Part shown: piece by piece, positions 53,585-62,670 of the stretch
Numbering within the stretch: the first letter of the stretch is position 1
Layout: each line of letters begins with the position of its first letter
From: Opitutaceae bacterium
GTDB lineage: Bacteria > Verrucomicrobiota > Verrucomicrobiia > Opitutales > Opitutaceae
NCBI GenBank assembly: GCA_030693515.1
Contig: JAUYAK010000029.1
Location: forward strand, 23,699-87,698
Reading direction: 5' to 3'
DNA length: 64,000 bases
Notes under the pieces: model-generated
Databases searched by the model: none
Told to the model about the DNA's origin: nothing
Seen by the model: the letters and a program-made list of their open reading frames with translations, nothing else
Program-made: the position numbers and the translations under genes

Positions 53585-56500
53585 ATGCGCCGGGCCGCGA
53601 CCATGAAGTTCTGGCCGGCAGCTAGCCTCGCGGCGTGCATCATCCTCAGTGCCCGCGCCCAAATCTCGACCACGCCCATCGAGGGCCTGCGTGACGCCAC
53701 GCCCCGCGTCCATGCGATTGCAGGTGCGCGGATCGTCACGGCGCCCGGCTCGGTCATTGCGCGTGGCACGGTGGTGCTGCGCGACGGGGTGATTGTGGCG
53801 GTGGGCGCGGAATCCACCGTGGCGGTGCCGGCCGATGCGCGGGTCTGGTCCGCCGAGGGCCGGACGATCTATGCCGGGTTTATCGAGCCTCTGGCCGAGG
53901 TGCATCTGCCCGCGGCCTTGCGGACCGAGGGCACCGGGGGCGAAAGCACGGCCGGAGCCCGTGGTGGCCGGGGCAGTGCGGGAGCCGCGCCCGCCACCGA
54001 GGCACTCGCGCCGGCGGCGACGGCCCGCTCGTGGAACGCCCGCGTGACACCCGAGCGCGACGTGGCCCGCTTGCTCGCGGCCGATGATCGCGGGGTCGCG
54101 GCGCTGCGCGAGCTGGGTTTCACGGCCGCGGCGGTGGCGCCGGGGCGCGGGGTGTTTCGCGGCGAGAGTGCGCTGGTCAGCCTCAGCGGCCGCGCGCCGG
54201 GGCAGATTTTGCTGCGGCCGCGGCTGGCACAGCATGTGGCGTTTGAATTTGGCGCCGGTAGCTACCCGGCTTCGTTGATGGGCTCGATTGCGTTGGTGCG
54301 GCAGACGCTGTTGGACGCGAAATGGCTGCGCGACGCCACGGCGGCGCACGAGCGCAACCCCGCCCTCGAGCGCCCCGAGGCCAACGCCTCCCTCCACGCG
54401 CTCGCCGACCATGTGGCGGCCCAGCGCCCCGTGGTCATGGACACGCAGGATGAACTCGACCTGCTGCGCGCGCAGGCGCTCGCGGACGAATTTGGCCTCC
54501 GGCTCGTGCTGCGCGGCCGCGGCGCGGAGTATCGCGTGGCGGCTGCGCTCGCGGCGAAAAAGACTCCGGTCATCCTCCCGCTCAACTTCCCCGCGGTGCC
54601 CGAGGTCGAGACGCCGGACAAGGCCGGCGACATCCCGCTCTCGACCCTGCAACATTGGGAACTCGCCCCCGCCAACGCCGCGCGGCTCGCGGCGCAGGGC
54701 GTGCCCGTGGCGTTCACCACGGCGGGCCTGCGCACGCCCGACACCCAGTTTTGGAATGCCGTGCGCCTCGCGGTGCGCCGCGGCCTCGCGCCCGACGCGG
54801 CGCTCGCCGCCCTCACGACCGTGCCCGCGCAGGCCCTCGGCGCCGCCGATCTCGTGGGCACGATTGCGCCGGGCCGGCTCGCGCACCTCGTCGTGGCGAC
54901 GGGCGATCTGTTTTCCAGCGCGGCCGGGGCGGAGATTGTCGAGGTCTGGGTGGACGGCGTGCGTTTCGAGACCGAGGCCGCGCAGAAGGTGGACGCCCGC
55001 GGCACGTGGACGATCGCCTGGCGCGGCGCGACTGCGCCCGCGGATCTGCGCATCGAGGGCCGCGGAACCGCCCGGCCGCGCGCGCGGCTCGGCGACAAGG
55101 ATCTCACTTTTACGCAAACCCGCGGACAGCTCACGCTGCTCGCGCCGGCGGAATTGTTTCAGGGCCAGGATGCGAAAGGCACCGTGCGCCTCGCCGGCAC
55201 CGTGACCGGCGGCGCGATCGAGGGCACCGGGCTGCTGCCCGACGGCACGGCGTTTCGCTGGAGCGCGGAGCGCACCACTGCCGCCGAGCGGCCCGCCGCG
55301 CCCGCGCCGCGCGAGGAGAAATTCCTGGCCAACGCGGACGCGTGGCCGGCCGGCGCCTACGGCCGCAAAGGCATTCCCGACCAACCCGACGCCGTCCTCG
55401 TGCGCAACGCCACCATCTGGACCAGCGGCTCCGCCGGCCGCATCGACGGCGGCGATCTGCTGGTGCGCGCCGGCAAGATCGAGGGCGTCGGCCGTTATCT
55501 CGCCGCGCCCGCCGGCGCGGTCGTGATCGACGCGGCGGGCAAGCACATCACGGCCGGCCTGATCGACTGCCATTCGCACACCGCAATCTCGCGCGGCGTG
55601 AACGAAGGCACGAGCGCCGTTTCGGTCGAGGTGCGCGTGGCCGACGTGCTTGATGCCACGGATGTCAGCCTTTACCGCCAGCTCGGCGGCGGCACGACGA
55701 CCTCCAATCTCCTCCACGGCTCCTCCAACCCCATGGGCGGGCAGAACCAAGTCATCAAGCTCCGCTGGGGCGCCGGGCCCGAGGGGCTCAAGTTTGCCGG
55801 CGCCAAGCCCGGCGTGAAGTTCGCCCTTGGTGAAAACGTGAAACGCGCCAACTCGACGCCTTCCGCCACGGGCGCGCCGCTGCGCTACCCGCAGACGCGC
55901 ATGGGCGTGGAGCAAATCATGGCCGACACCTTCGCCCAGGCGCGCGACTACGAGCGCGCGCTCCAGGCCCCGCCCGGCTCCGCGCTCCCGCCGCGCCGCA
56001 ACCTCCGCCTCGAGGCCGCCCTCGAAATCCTCCGCGGCGAACGCGTGATCCATATCCACGCCTACCGGCAGGACGAGGTGCTGATGTTCATCCGCCTCGC
56101 GCAGCAGGAGAAGCTCACCGTCGCGACCTTCCAGCACATCCTCGAGGGCTACAAGGTCGCCCACGAAATCGCGCAGCTCGGTGCCGGCGCCTCGGCTTTC
56201 AGCGATTGGTGGGCCTACAAATACGAAGTCATCGACGCGATCCCCTACGCCGGCGCCATGATGCACCGCGCGGGCGTGCTCGTCTCCTTCAACTCGGACA
56301 ACAACGAGCTCGCCCGTCGCCTCAACACCGAGGCCGCCAAGGCCGTGAAATACGGCGGCGTGCCCGAGGAGGAGGCGTTGAAATTCGTCACCCTCAACCC
56401 GGCGAAGCAGCTCCGCATCGACGATCGCGTGGGCTCGCTCGAACCCGGCAAGGATGCCGACTTCGTGATCTGGAGCGCGAGTCCGCTCTCCAGCTACGCC

Positions 56501-56794
56501 CGGGTCGAGCAAACCTGGATCGATGGGCGGCCTTATTTTTCCCTGGCCGACGATGCCGCGCTGCGCGCCGCCGCTGCGACTGAGCGCGAGGCCCTGGTGC
56601 AAAAAGCGCTCGCCGAGCGCGTGCGCACCCTCGGCACTGGCAGCACTCCGGCTGCCGGCGCGCGCCCCGCCGCCGATACGCCGGATATCATCCGCCTCCT
56701 CCAGGCGATCGAGGCCCGCCACGCCCACGAATACCAAGGCATCTATCACGACGGAGCCGATGCCCACAACTGCTCGACCCATGCGCTGCAATAA
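53585..56794 (+). CDS. Tandem amidohydrolase, first half degenerate, secreted
   Basis: From ATG 53585 the product has 1069 residues with a signal peptide (MKFWPAASLAACIILSARA). It holds two amidohydrolase units. In the first, the metal site that should follow the conserved Gly reads YAGFIEPLAEVHLP, lacking the HxH pair. The second (from about residue 620) has ITAGLIDCHSHTAISR, a later His in ATFQHILEGYKVAHE and Asp in SFNSDNNELARR. So only the C-terminal unit looks catalytic. The gene overlaps the next amidohydrolase gene by 14 bases. ATG 53603 is an alternative start. Confidence 0.88.
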   Translation: MRRAATMKFWPAASLAACIILSARAQISTTPIEGLRDATPRVHAIAGARIVTAPGSVIARGTVVLRDGVIVAVGAESTVAVPADARVWSAEGRTIYAGFIEPLAEVHLPAALRTEGTGGESTAGARGGRGSAGAAPATEALAPAATARSWNARVTPERDVARLLAADDRGVAALRELGFTAAAVAPGRGVFRGESALVSLSGRAPGQILLRPRLAQHVAFEFGAGSYPASLMGSIALVRQTLLDAKWLRDATAAHERNPALERPEANASLHALADHVAAQRPVVMDTQDELDLLRAQALADEFGLRLVLRGRGAEYRVAAALAAKKTPVILPLNFPAVPEVETPDKAGDIPLSTLQHWELAPANAARLAAQGVPVAFTTAGLRTPDTQFWNAVRLAVRRGLAPDAALAALTTVPAQALGAADLVGTIAPGRLAHLVVATGDLFSSAAGAEIVEVWVDGVRFETEAAQKVDARGTWTIAWRGATAPADLRIEGRGTARPRARLGDKDLTFTQTRGQLTLLAPAELFQGQDAKGTVRLAGTVTGGAIEGTGLLPDGTAFRWSAERTTAAERPAAPAPREEKFLANADAWPAGAYGRKGIPDQPDAVLVRNATIWTSGSAGRIDGGDLLVRAGKIEGVGRYLAAPAGAVVIDAAGKHITAGLIDCHSHTAISRGVNEGTSAVSVEVRVADVLDATDVSLYRQLGGGTTTSNLLHGSSNPMGGQNQVIKLRWGAGPEGLKFAGAKPGVKFALGENVKRANSTPSATGAPLRYPQTRMGVEQIMADTFAQARDYERALQAPPGSALPPRRNLRLEAALEILRGERVIHIHAYRQDEVLMFIRLAQQEKLTVATFQHILEGYKVAHEIAQLGAGASAFSDWWAYKYEVIDAIPYAGAMMHRAGVLVSFNSDNNELARRLNTEAAKAVKYGGVPEEEALKFVTLNPAKQLRIDDRVGSLEPGKDADFVIWSASPLSSYARVEQTWIDGRPYFSLADDAALRAAAATEREALVQKALAERVRTLGTGSTPAAGARPAADTPDIIRLLQAIEARHAHEYQGIYHDGADAHNCSTHALQ

Positions 56795-58106
56795 ACTCTT
56801 CGCCCTGCTCGGGGCCGCGGCCGTGGCTGCGAGCGCTTCCGACTCCATTCCGGCCGCGCGTCCCGGCAAACCGCTGCTCCTCCGCGGCGCCACCGTCCAC
56901 ACCGTGACCGGCGCGGTCCTGCCCGCGACCGACGTGCTGCTGCGCGACGGTAAGATCGCCGCCCTCGGCCCGAAGCTCGCCGCGCCGGGCGACGCGGCCA
57001 TCGTCGAGGTCAGTGGGAAACACGTTTATCCCGGCCTCATCTCGGCTGTCTCCGGCATGGGCCTCACCGAGCACAATTCCGTGCGCGGCTCCGTGGATCT
57101 CGCCGAGACCGGCGCGCTCAATCCCAACGCCCGCACGCAGCCCGCGCTCAACCCCGACAGCGATCACATCCCCGTCTCTCGCGCCAACGGCATCCTCACC
57201 GCGCTGAGCGTGCCGATGAGCACCGGCCTCATCGCCGGCACCTCGACCCTCATCCGCATGGACGGCTGGACGTGGGAGGACCTCACGCTCCGCGCCGCCG
57301 TGGCGCTGCACGTTTATTGGCCGAGCATGGCCGTGAACCGCGATCCCGGCGCCGCCCGCTCCGCCGCCGATCAGGAACGCACGATCACCGATAATCTCCG
57401 CCGCCTGCGCGACGCCTTTGCGGCAGCGCGCGCCTACGTCGTGGCGAAGGACAGCGCCGCTGCGCGCACCGACTTCGACTCGCGCTGGGAGGCGATGCGC
57501 CCCGTGCTGCGCGGGGCGCGCCCCGTGTTTGTCCACGCCACCGAGCGCAAGCAGATCGAAGCCGCCGTGGCCTGGGCGCGCGCCGAGAAACTCAAGATCA
57601 CCCTCGTCGGCGGGATCGACGCCTGGAAAGTCGCCGATCTCCTGAAGGCCCACGACATCCCCGTGATCGTGAGCCCGGTGCTCACGCTGCCGCTCCGCCG
57701 CGAGGATCCCTACGATGCGAGCTACGCCAACCCGGGCCACCTCCACGCGGCCGGTGTGCGTTTCTGCATCGCCAACGACGGCAGCGCCGAGATGGGCACG
57801 ATGGCCGATCGCAATCTCCCTTATCAGGCCGCCAAGGCCGCGGCCCACGGCCTGCCCCCGGCGGAGGCGCTGAAGGCCGTCACGATTTATCCGGCGCAGC
57901 TCCTCGGGGTCGCCGCCGAACTCGGTTCGATCGAGGTCGGCAAGCGCGCCACGCTCATCGTCACCGACGGCGATCCGCTGGAGGTCGCCACGCAGGTCGA
58001 GCAGGCCTACATCGACGGCGCGCGCATCGATCTCACCAGCCGCCACACGCGCCTGCGCGACAAATACCAGCAGCGCCAGGAGCAGCTCAAAGCGGGCGGC
58101 CGCTGA
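56781..58106 (+). CDS. Amidohydrolase-fold protein lacking the HxH motif, secreted
   Basis: From ATG 56781 the 441-residue product has a signal peptide (MRCNKLFALLGAAAVAASAS). It resembles the amidohydrolase fold from LRGATVHTVTGAVLPATDVL to TIYPAQLLGVAAELGSIEVG, but the metal site reads YPGLISAVSGMGL without His-x-His. It is thus like the first half of the preceding protein. The overlap with that gene suggests that the two proteins form one complex in which this one is a non-catalytic or substrate-specific partner. Confidence 0.87.
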   Translation: MRCNKLFALLGAAAVAASASDSIPAARPGKPLLLRGATVHTVTGAVLPATDVLLRDGKIAALGPKLAAPGDAAIVEVSGKHVYPGLISAVSGMGLTEHNSVRGSVDLAETGALNPNARTQPALNPDSDHIPVSRANGILTALSVPMSTGLIAGTSTLIRMDGWTWEDLTLRAAVALHVYWPSMAVNRDPGAARSAADQERTITDNLRRLRDAFAAARAYVVAKDSAAARTDFDSRWEAMRPVLRGARPVFVHATERKQIEAAVAWARAEKLKITLVGGIDAWKVADLLKAHDIPVIVSPVLTLPLRREDPYDASYANPGHLHAAGVRFCIANDGSAEMGTMADRNLPYQAAKAAAHGLPPAEALKAVTIYPAQLLGVAAELGSIEVGKRATLIVTDGDPLEVATQVEQAYIDGARIDLTSRHTRLRDKYQQRQEQLKAGGR

Positions 58107-58119
58107 ATATTTGGATTCT

Positions 58120-58203
58120 GTAGGGCTCGACCTTGGTCGATGCCCAGCTTCGGTTCCCGCAATCAGGCCTGAGCAAGCTCAGGCCCTGCGGTCCAGAGCT
58201 ACG
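58120..58203. repeat. Double-hairpin intergenic element (GTAGG...CTAC), second copy
   Basis: It starts GTAGGGCTCGACCTTGGTCG and contains CAGGCCTGAGC-AA-GCTCAGGCCCTG, ending AGAGCTAC. The order of parts is the same as in the element at 49658. It lies between convergent genes. Confidence 0.85.
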
Positions 58204-58225
58204 GGACATTGGGATCTATCAAAGT

Positions 58226-58255
58226 GGATTCTTCGCTCCGCTCAGAATTACAGGA
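58226..58255. repeat. Short dispersed repeat (GGATTCTTCGCTCCGCTCAG)
   Basis: On the minus strand this reads as the peptide VILSGAKNPL, a phrase I recall from many over-annotated short ORFs in environmental genomes. It is therefore probably a dispersed non-coding repeat. It lies just before the M14 peptidase stop codon. Confidence 0.5.
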
Positions 58256-58274
58256 ATTTTTTCGCGCCCCTCGA

Positions 58275-59531
58275 TCACGGCGCGGTCTCGCCGAAGTAGT
58301 CGAAGAACACGGTCGCGAGCGATTCGCCATAGGCGGCCCAGTGGCGGCCGAGCGGCGCGATCTTCTCGCCGGCCACGGTGATGACGTTGGTGTTGAATTC
58401 GTGCACCGCGGCGTCGATGCCGAAGCGCCCGAGCCAGCCTTCGCCGAGCGTGCCGGTGTTGCGGAAGGCCGGCCCGGTCGCGCCTTCGGTGAACCACGTG
58501 TGCCGGCGCAGCAAGCGCTCGAAGACCGCCATGCGCGCGAGGTAGCGTTCGAGCAGCGGGCCGGGCGTGCGCGTGAGATGGAGCTGCCCGTTGCCGTCGT
58601 TGTGCAGCTCGAGCGCGAGGTCGGGCTTGCGCCCTGCGGCGATCATCGCCTCCAGCCAGCGTTCGAGCGCGGCGTTCTCCGGGGCGAGCGCGGGATCGGC
58701 GGGAGCGTTCCAATCGCGGTTGAGGTCCTTGCCGAGGGCGTTGAAGCGCGTGCGGCCGGCGGCGACACCGTCCTTGTTGGCCATCGGGAGAAACCAGACG
58801 CAGGTGCGCGCGAGGAATTTTTTCGCCTCGGCGTCGCCGCGGAGGAGACGACGCGCGAGTCCCTCGATCACCCAGTTGCCGCCCGGCTCCCACGGGTGCG
58901 CGCGGGCACGGAGAAACACGCGACGCGGCGCCGCCGGATCGCCCAGGCGCACGATCTCCAGATCGCGGCCCTGCACGGTTTTTCCGATGATGGTGATCTC
59001 GGTCAGCGGGCTGGCGCGTAGTTCGGCGAGGAAGGCGGCGAGTTCGGCCAGGCCGTAGGGTTCGATGCGTGCGATGTGGAGGCGCGGACCGGTGAGCTCA
59101 ACGGTCGCCCGCGCGCGGCCCGGCGCCGGATGCGTGATCGGGATGACGCGCCATGCGCGGCCGTCGTCGGACACCGAGAGCGTGCGCATGCTGGGCGCGA
59201 CCGAGGCGGCGCGGCCGTTGTAAACGTTGTCGAGGTTGACGAACTCGAGCGTCAGCCGCGCGCCGGGCGTCCCGTGAATCGTGAGACGGATGTGGCCCGC
59301 GGCGCGGTTGGTCGAGGCGCGCTCGTGATCGTAGAGCAGGTGGACGAGCACGGCGCCATCGGTGGCCGGCTCATACCAGAGCGGCGAGGCGTTCTCGTAG
59401 TTCGAATCGATGAACGCGAGGCCCGGGATGAGCGCCGGCTGGGCGGGTGCCGGGATCGGCGCGGGCGGGGCCGCGGCGCTCGCGACTGCGGGCGCAAGGG
59501 CGAGGAGCAGCGCAAGGCGGGTGAGCCGCAT
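58275..59531 (-). CDS. M14 zinc carboxypeptidase, secreted
   Basis: From ATG 59529-59531 the product has 418 residues with a signal peptide (MRLTRLALLLALAPAVASA). An N-terminal beta domain (VLVHLLYDHERASTNRAAGH) precedes the peptidase core, with zinc ligands in ARAHPWEPGGNWVIEG (HxxE) and LALELHND. Substrate-binding residues are in KDLNRDWN and the catalytic Glu in VHEFNTN. It probably trims peptides or peptidoglycan-linked substrates in the periplasm. It is the first of three minus-strand exported hydrolases. Confidence 0.92.
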   Translation of the reverse strand: MRLTRLALLLALAPAVASAAAPPAPIPAPAQPALIPGLAFIDSNYENASPLWYEPATDGAVLVHLLYDHERASTNRAAGHIRLTIHGTPGARLTLEFVNLDNVYNGRAASVAPSMRTLSVSDDGRAWRVIPITHPAPGRARATVELTGPRLHIARIEPYGLAELAAFLAELRASPLTEITIIGKTVQGRDLEIVRLGDPAAPRRVFLRARAHPWEPGGNWVIEGLARRLLRGDAEAKKFLARTCVWFLPMANKDGVAAGRTRFNALGKDLNRDWNAPADPALAPENAALERWLEAMIAAGRKPDLALELHNDGNGQLHLTRTPGPLLERYLARMAVFERLLRRHTWFTEGATGPAFRNTGTLGEGWLGRFGIDAAVHEFNTNVITVAGEKIAPLGRHWAAYGESLATVFFDYFGETAP

Positions 59532-59551
59532 GAGATAGGATCGGACGCCGA

Positions 59552-60244
59552 TCACTGCACCACCTCACCCGCCTTCAGCTCGCGGAGGCGGATATTCTTC
59601 CAGCGCACCTCGAACGGGCCGGTGCCCTTGGCGATGCTGTGGACCTGCAGGCCGATGAAGCCGGTCGCGTCGAGCGCATCGCGAAAATCCGCGCAGGGCA
59701 CGCCGTTGACCCACGAGCGGATGCGGTCGCCCTGCGCGACGATGCGGTAGTGGTTCCACTCGCCGTCCTTGAACGCCGTGGCGGCGCCGGGCTTCTGCGC
59801 GAGATCGTCGTGCCACTTGGTCCAGCGGCCCTCGTCCCAGAAGTTTCCGGACACGCCCTTGGCGGCGGTCGTGATCTCGCACTGGTAGCCGTAAACTTCG
59901 CCGCTTTCGCGCTGCTTCTTGGGCTGCGAGGGTTGCGGCGTCGCCTTCGCATAGGTGTGGCTGCGGATCTGGATGCCGGAGTTGAGGCGCGGATCGCACC
60001 GCACCTCGCACTCGAACTCGAAGTCGGCGTAGTCGCGCGTGGTGCAGAGGAACGTGTTCTTCGAGCCCTCGACGGTGCGCCCGACGATCGCGCCGTCCTC
60101 GACGTGGTAGGTGGAGGTGCCGCCTTTCACGGTCCAGCCGGCGAGGGTTTTGCCGTCGAAGAGCGGCTTGAGGGCGGTGGGTTTATCCGCGGCGGTGAGC
60201 GGGGTCAGGGCGAGGAGGAGGGCGAGGCGGAGGAGCGTGTTCAT
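59552..60244 (-). CDS. DUF1080 (3-keto-disaccharide hydrolase-like) protein, secreted
   Basis: The 230-residue product has a signal peptide (NTLLRLALLLALTPLTAAD) and a full DUF1080 domain: LFDGKTLAGWTVKGG, NTFLCTTRDYADFEFE, SGIQIRS and the C-terminal GFIGLQVHS. Family members act on or bind glycans; several hydrolyse 3-keto-glycosides made by dehydrogenases, which the window also encodes. It lies between a sulfatase and an M14 peptidase on the same strand. Confidence 0.92.
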   Translation of the reverse strand: MNTLLRLALLLALTPLTAADKPTALKPLFDGKTLAGWTVKGGTSTYHVEDGAIVGRTVEGSKNTFLCTTRDYADFEFECEVRCDPRLNSGIQIRSHTYAKATPQPSQPKKQRESGEVYGYQCEITTAAKGVSGNFWDEGRWTKWHDDLAQKPGAATAFKDGEWNHYRIVAQGDRIRSWVNGVPCADFRDALDATGFIGLQVHSIAKGTGPFEVRWKNIRLRELKAGEVVQ

Positions 60245-60276
60245 GGCGGAATGGATCGGGCGGGCGGGGCCGTGGG

Positions 60277-61752
60277 TTATTGTTTTTTCCCGGCGCGTTT
60301 CGCCCGGCCCTCGGGTTGTGGCTGCGGCACGCGCGCGAGCTGAGCGAGCAGATCGCGGACGATCTCCGGGCGCTCGGCGGCGAGGTTGCGGGTCTCGTGC
60401 GGATCGGCCGTGAGATCGAAGAGTTCAGCTCGGCCGCCGGCGCGGTCGGCGATGAGGCGCCAGCGGTCGGTGCGGACGGTGCGATCGCCGTCGCTCCAGA
60501 AGCCGTGCGCGGGCTTGGCCGCGGGCGCGCGTGGATCGGCGAGCTGCGCGCGCAGGCTGCGGCCGTCGAGCGCCGCCGGCGGCTCGATCCGGCAGAGCTC
60601 GGCGAGCGTCGGGAAAATGTCCACCGTCTCGACGATCGCAGCGCTGGTGGCGCCCGGCTGGGGCAGGCCGGGATGGCGGATGAGCAGGGGCGAGCGCAGC
60701 GCCTGCTCGTAGAGGCAATGCTTGCCCCAGATGGCGTGCTCGCCGAGCAGGAAGCCGTGGTCGCCCCACAGGACGACGATGGTGTTGGATTCGAGTCCGG
60801 TCTCGCGGAGCGCATCGAGCACGCGGCCGATCTGCGCATCCGCGTAGCTTACACAGGCCGCGTAGGCGCGGCGGAGCTCGCGGGCGTAGTCCGCATCGGT
60901 GGCGGGATCGCGGCCCGCGTGGGCGTAGTTGCCGCGCAGTTCCCCGCTGTTGTGCCAGCCGGACGGCCACGCGGGCTGGGCGGCCGCGGCGGCGGGGAGG
61001 TCGGGCCCGCTGCCGGCGAGGTGGAGGTCGTGCCACTTCTGCGGCGCGGCGAAGGGGAGGTGTGGCTTAAAAAAGCCGACGCCGAAAAACCATGGCTGCC
61101 CGGATGCGGCGAGCTCGCGCAGCGTGGCGACGGCCTCGGCGGCGACCCATGCGTCGGGAAACGCGTCGTCGGGTCCGGCGTGGATTTGGAGCGGCGGCGA
61201 TTTGCCGGGTTCGCGCGCGGCGCCGCCCGCGTAGCCGTGCATGATCGCCAGCGGCGTGGGCCACGGGCCGCGCGGGATCGTGTGGCGGTCCCAGGCGCCG
61301 GGCAGCTCCTCGGGGCCCACGGCCCAGTCGCGGCCGGTGAGGCCGCCGGGGTAATGGCCGATTTTTCCGAGCGCGATCGTGCGATAGCCGGCGGCGCGGA
61401 ATGTCGCGGGCAGGCTGCGCGCGCCCCAGTCGGCGTGCGTGTCGCGGATGGCGTTGTTGCCGACGTGCGCCGGCTCGGCCGGGTAGCGGCCCCGCAGCAA
61501 GGCGCAGCGCGAGGCGCCGCAGGTGGGCGTCTGCACATAGTGGTGGCTGAAAATCCGCGCGGTCCGCGCAAACTCATCCATCCGCGGTGTGCGGGCGTGC
61601 GCCGCGCCGAGCGCGCCAAGGTCGTTGCGCAGATCATCGACGGCGAGGAAAAGGACGTTGGGCCGGGCCGGCGGCGTGGCGGCGGCGCAGGGGGCCGGAG
61701 CCAGGGCGACGGCGGCGGCGAGGGAGAGGCAGGCGAGGACGGGGAGGTGCAT
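60277..61752 (-). CDS. Sulfatase (iduronate-2-sulfatase-like), secreted
   Basis: The 491-residue product has a signal peptide and an intact catalytic set: VLFLAVDDLRND (two metal Asp), the formylglycine motif TCGASRCALLRGRYP with Cys at the modified position, and LWGDHGFLLGEHAIW (Asp/His ligands). These last phrases resemble the iduronate sulfatase group. It is the intact counterpart of the degenerate sulfatase at 15293 and likely removes sulfate esters from glycans. Confidence 0.93.
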   Translation of the reverse strand: MHLPVLACLSLAAAVALAPAPCAAATPPARPNVLFLAVDDLRNDLGALGAAHARTPRMDEFARTARIFSHHYVQTPTCGASRCALLRGRYPAEPAHVGNNAIRDTHADWGARSLPATFRAAGYRTIALGKIGHYPGGLTGRDWAVGPEELPGAWDRHTIPRGPWPTPLAIMHGYAGGAAREPGKSPPLQIHAGPDDAFPDAWVAAEAVATLRELAASGQPWFFGVGFFKPHLPFAAPQKWHDLHLAGSGPDLPAAAAAQPAWPSGWHNSGELRGNYAHAGRDPATDADYARELRRAYAACVSYADAQIGRVLDALRETGLESNTIVVLWGDHGFLLGEHAIWGKHCLYEQALRSPLLIRHPGLPQPGATSAAIVETVDIFPTLAELCRIEPPAALDGRSLRAQLADPRAPAAKPAHGFWSDGDRTVRTDRWRLIADRAGGRAELFDLTADPHETRNLAAERPEIVRDLLAQLARVPQPQPEGRAKRAGKKQ

Positions 61753-61829
61753 GGGGTGGGGCGGCGTGCGCGCCCACGATCACGAAAGCGCGCCGCAGGT
61801 AAAGCGCGGGGATCGGCGCAGGAGCAATC

Positions 61830-62130
61830 GCGCGGAGCGGCAGTGCCACTGGAAACAATGGGGCTGGTCCCGGCGGCGGCGGATGCTGCTGCGGCTGGGC
61901 GCCGATCTGTCGACGGTGCATCTGGCGTCGCGGAGTCGGAAAGGCTGCTGGCGGATGAGCACGAACAGCATCGCGACAAGTGCGTAGCCTTGGCGGTGCA
62001 AGCCGCCTTCACGAACGAGTGGTTGGGCCAACAAGGGGTGCCGGACCTGCCGGCGCTCTGGGTCGCTTATCATTACCCGCCGCCGCCGAAGACGGAGCCG
62101 GAAGCTCCGGCGCCGGCCGCGAAGGGGTAA
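61830..62130 (+). pseudogene. Group II intron reverse transcriptase, frameshifted C-terminal remnant
   Basis: Two reading frames together resemble the X-domain and tail of a group II intron protein. The first reads RQCHWKQWGWSRRRR and then LASRSRKGCWRMSTNS. The second, after a shift near 61980, reads AFTNEWLGQQGVPDLPALWV and AYHYP before the stop at 62128-62130. The reverse transcriptase catalytic region is absent; upstream is the end of the sulfatase gene. The family assignment rests on recalled patterns, not a search. Confidence 0.72.
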
Positions 62131-62139
62131 ACACGACGG

Positions 62140-62209
62140 AACCGCCGGATGCGGACCCGCATGTCCGGTGGTGTGGGGGCCGGGGGCTAATTCCCCCCGG
62201 CTACCCGAT
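62140..62209 (+). ncRNA. Group II intron domains V and VI, 3' end
   Basis: Bases 62140-62173 form a 34-base domain V: lower stem ACCGCCGGA/TCCGGTGGT, a two-base bulge (TG), upper stem TGCG/CGCA and a GACC tetraloop, with the CGC catalytic triad. Bases 62175-62206 form domain VI (GGGGGCCGGGGG / CCCCCCGGCTACCC) with a candidate bulged branch A at 62203. The intron ends at GA or GAT (62208-62209). The bases that follow, TTGGGC, match the attC core next to the cassette gene stop. Confidence 0.78.
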
Positions 62210-62224
62210 TGGGCCACGGTGTCG

Positions 62225-62554
62225 TCATACAGCAAACTCCTTCGCATCTGGAATCATGCGCTGCTCTACCCACGCGGTAAGCGAATCGAACAGCTCAGTG
62301 TCGGGCCATCTCGGCTCTGTCTCTCGCTGAAAGGTCAAATGCACAACCGCGAAACTCGGTGCGGACTCTCCGAGGTAAAACAAAACGTCGTCACAATCTT
62401 GGCGAACGCCGATGGCTGCGACCGACCGACCAAACAGAACGTGTCCGGCGCACAACTCGCGTGGCAACTCGGCCTCTGCCTGTGACGCCTGCTCAGGTGA
62501 AGCCGGCAACCAAGGCTCGCGCCACTGAATCTGTGATGTGTCGAACTTTCTCAC
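62225..62554 (-). CDS. Cassette gene 1: hypothetical protein, 109 aa
   Basis: Starts with GTG at 62552-62554. The product has phrases VRQDCDDVLFYLGESAPSFA and VVHLTFQRETEPRWPDTE and no signal peptide or membrane segment. The pattern resembles small hypothetical proteins I associate with integron cassettes, but no function is known. The start lies 13 bases from the attC core at 62568; the expected attC after its stop is interrupted by the group II intron end. Confidence 0.72.
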   Translation of the reverse strand: MRKFDTSQIQWREPWLPASPEQASQAEAELPRELCAGHVLFGRSVAAIGVRQDCDDVLFYLGESAPSFAVVHLTFQRETEPRWPDTELFDSLTAWVEQRMIPDAKEFAV

Positions 62555-62567
62555 GGCGTGCGAAGTG

Positions 62568-62663
62568 GCCTAACGTCAGCGGTCAGCCACGCGCGGAGGA
62601 CGGACCTTGAGCAGCACCAAAAAGCGTGAACCCGCGCGTTGTGCTGTAGTGCTCTGGTTGGGC
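62568..62663 (-). other. attC recombination site (cassette 2)
   Basis: The outer cores are GCCTAAC (62568-62574) and GTTGGGC (62657-62663), fitting RYYYAAC and GTTRRRY. The 82 bases between form an imperfect palindrome (for example CCACGCGCGG with CCGCGCGTTGTG). It lies 7 bases after the stop of the gene at 62671, on the minus strand, exactly as a cassette attC should. Confidence 0.82.
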
Positions 62664-62670
62664 CTCTTCT

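Noticed and set aside
53408-57001. Open frame of 1197 codons on the minus strand
   Set aside because: It is the mirror of the tandem amidohydrolase gene, is rich in Arg/Gly/Ala low-complexity sequence and has no domain.
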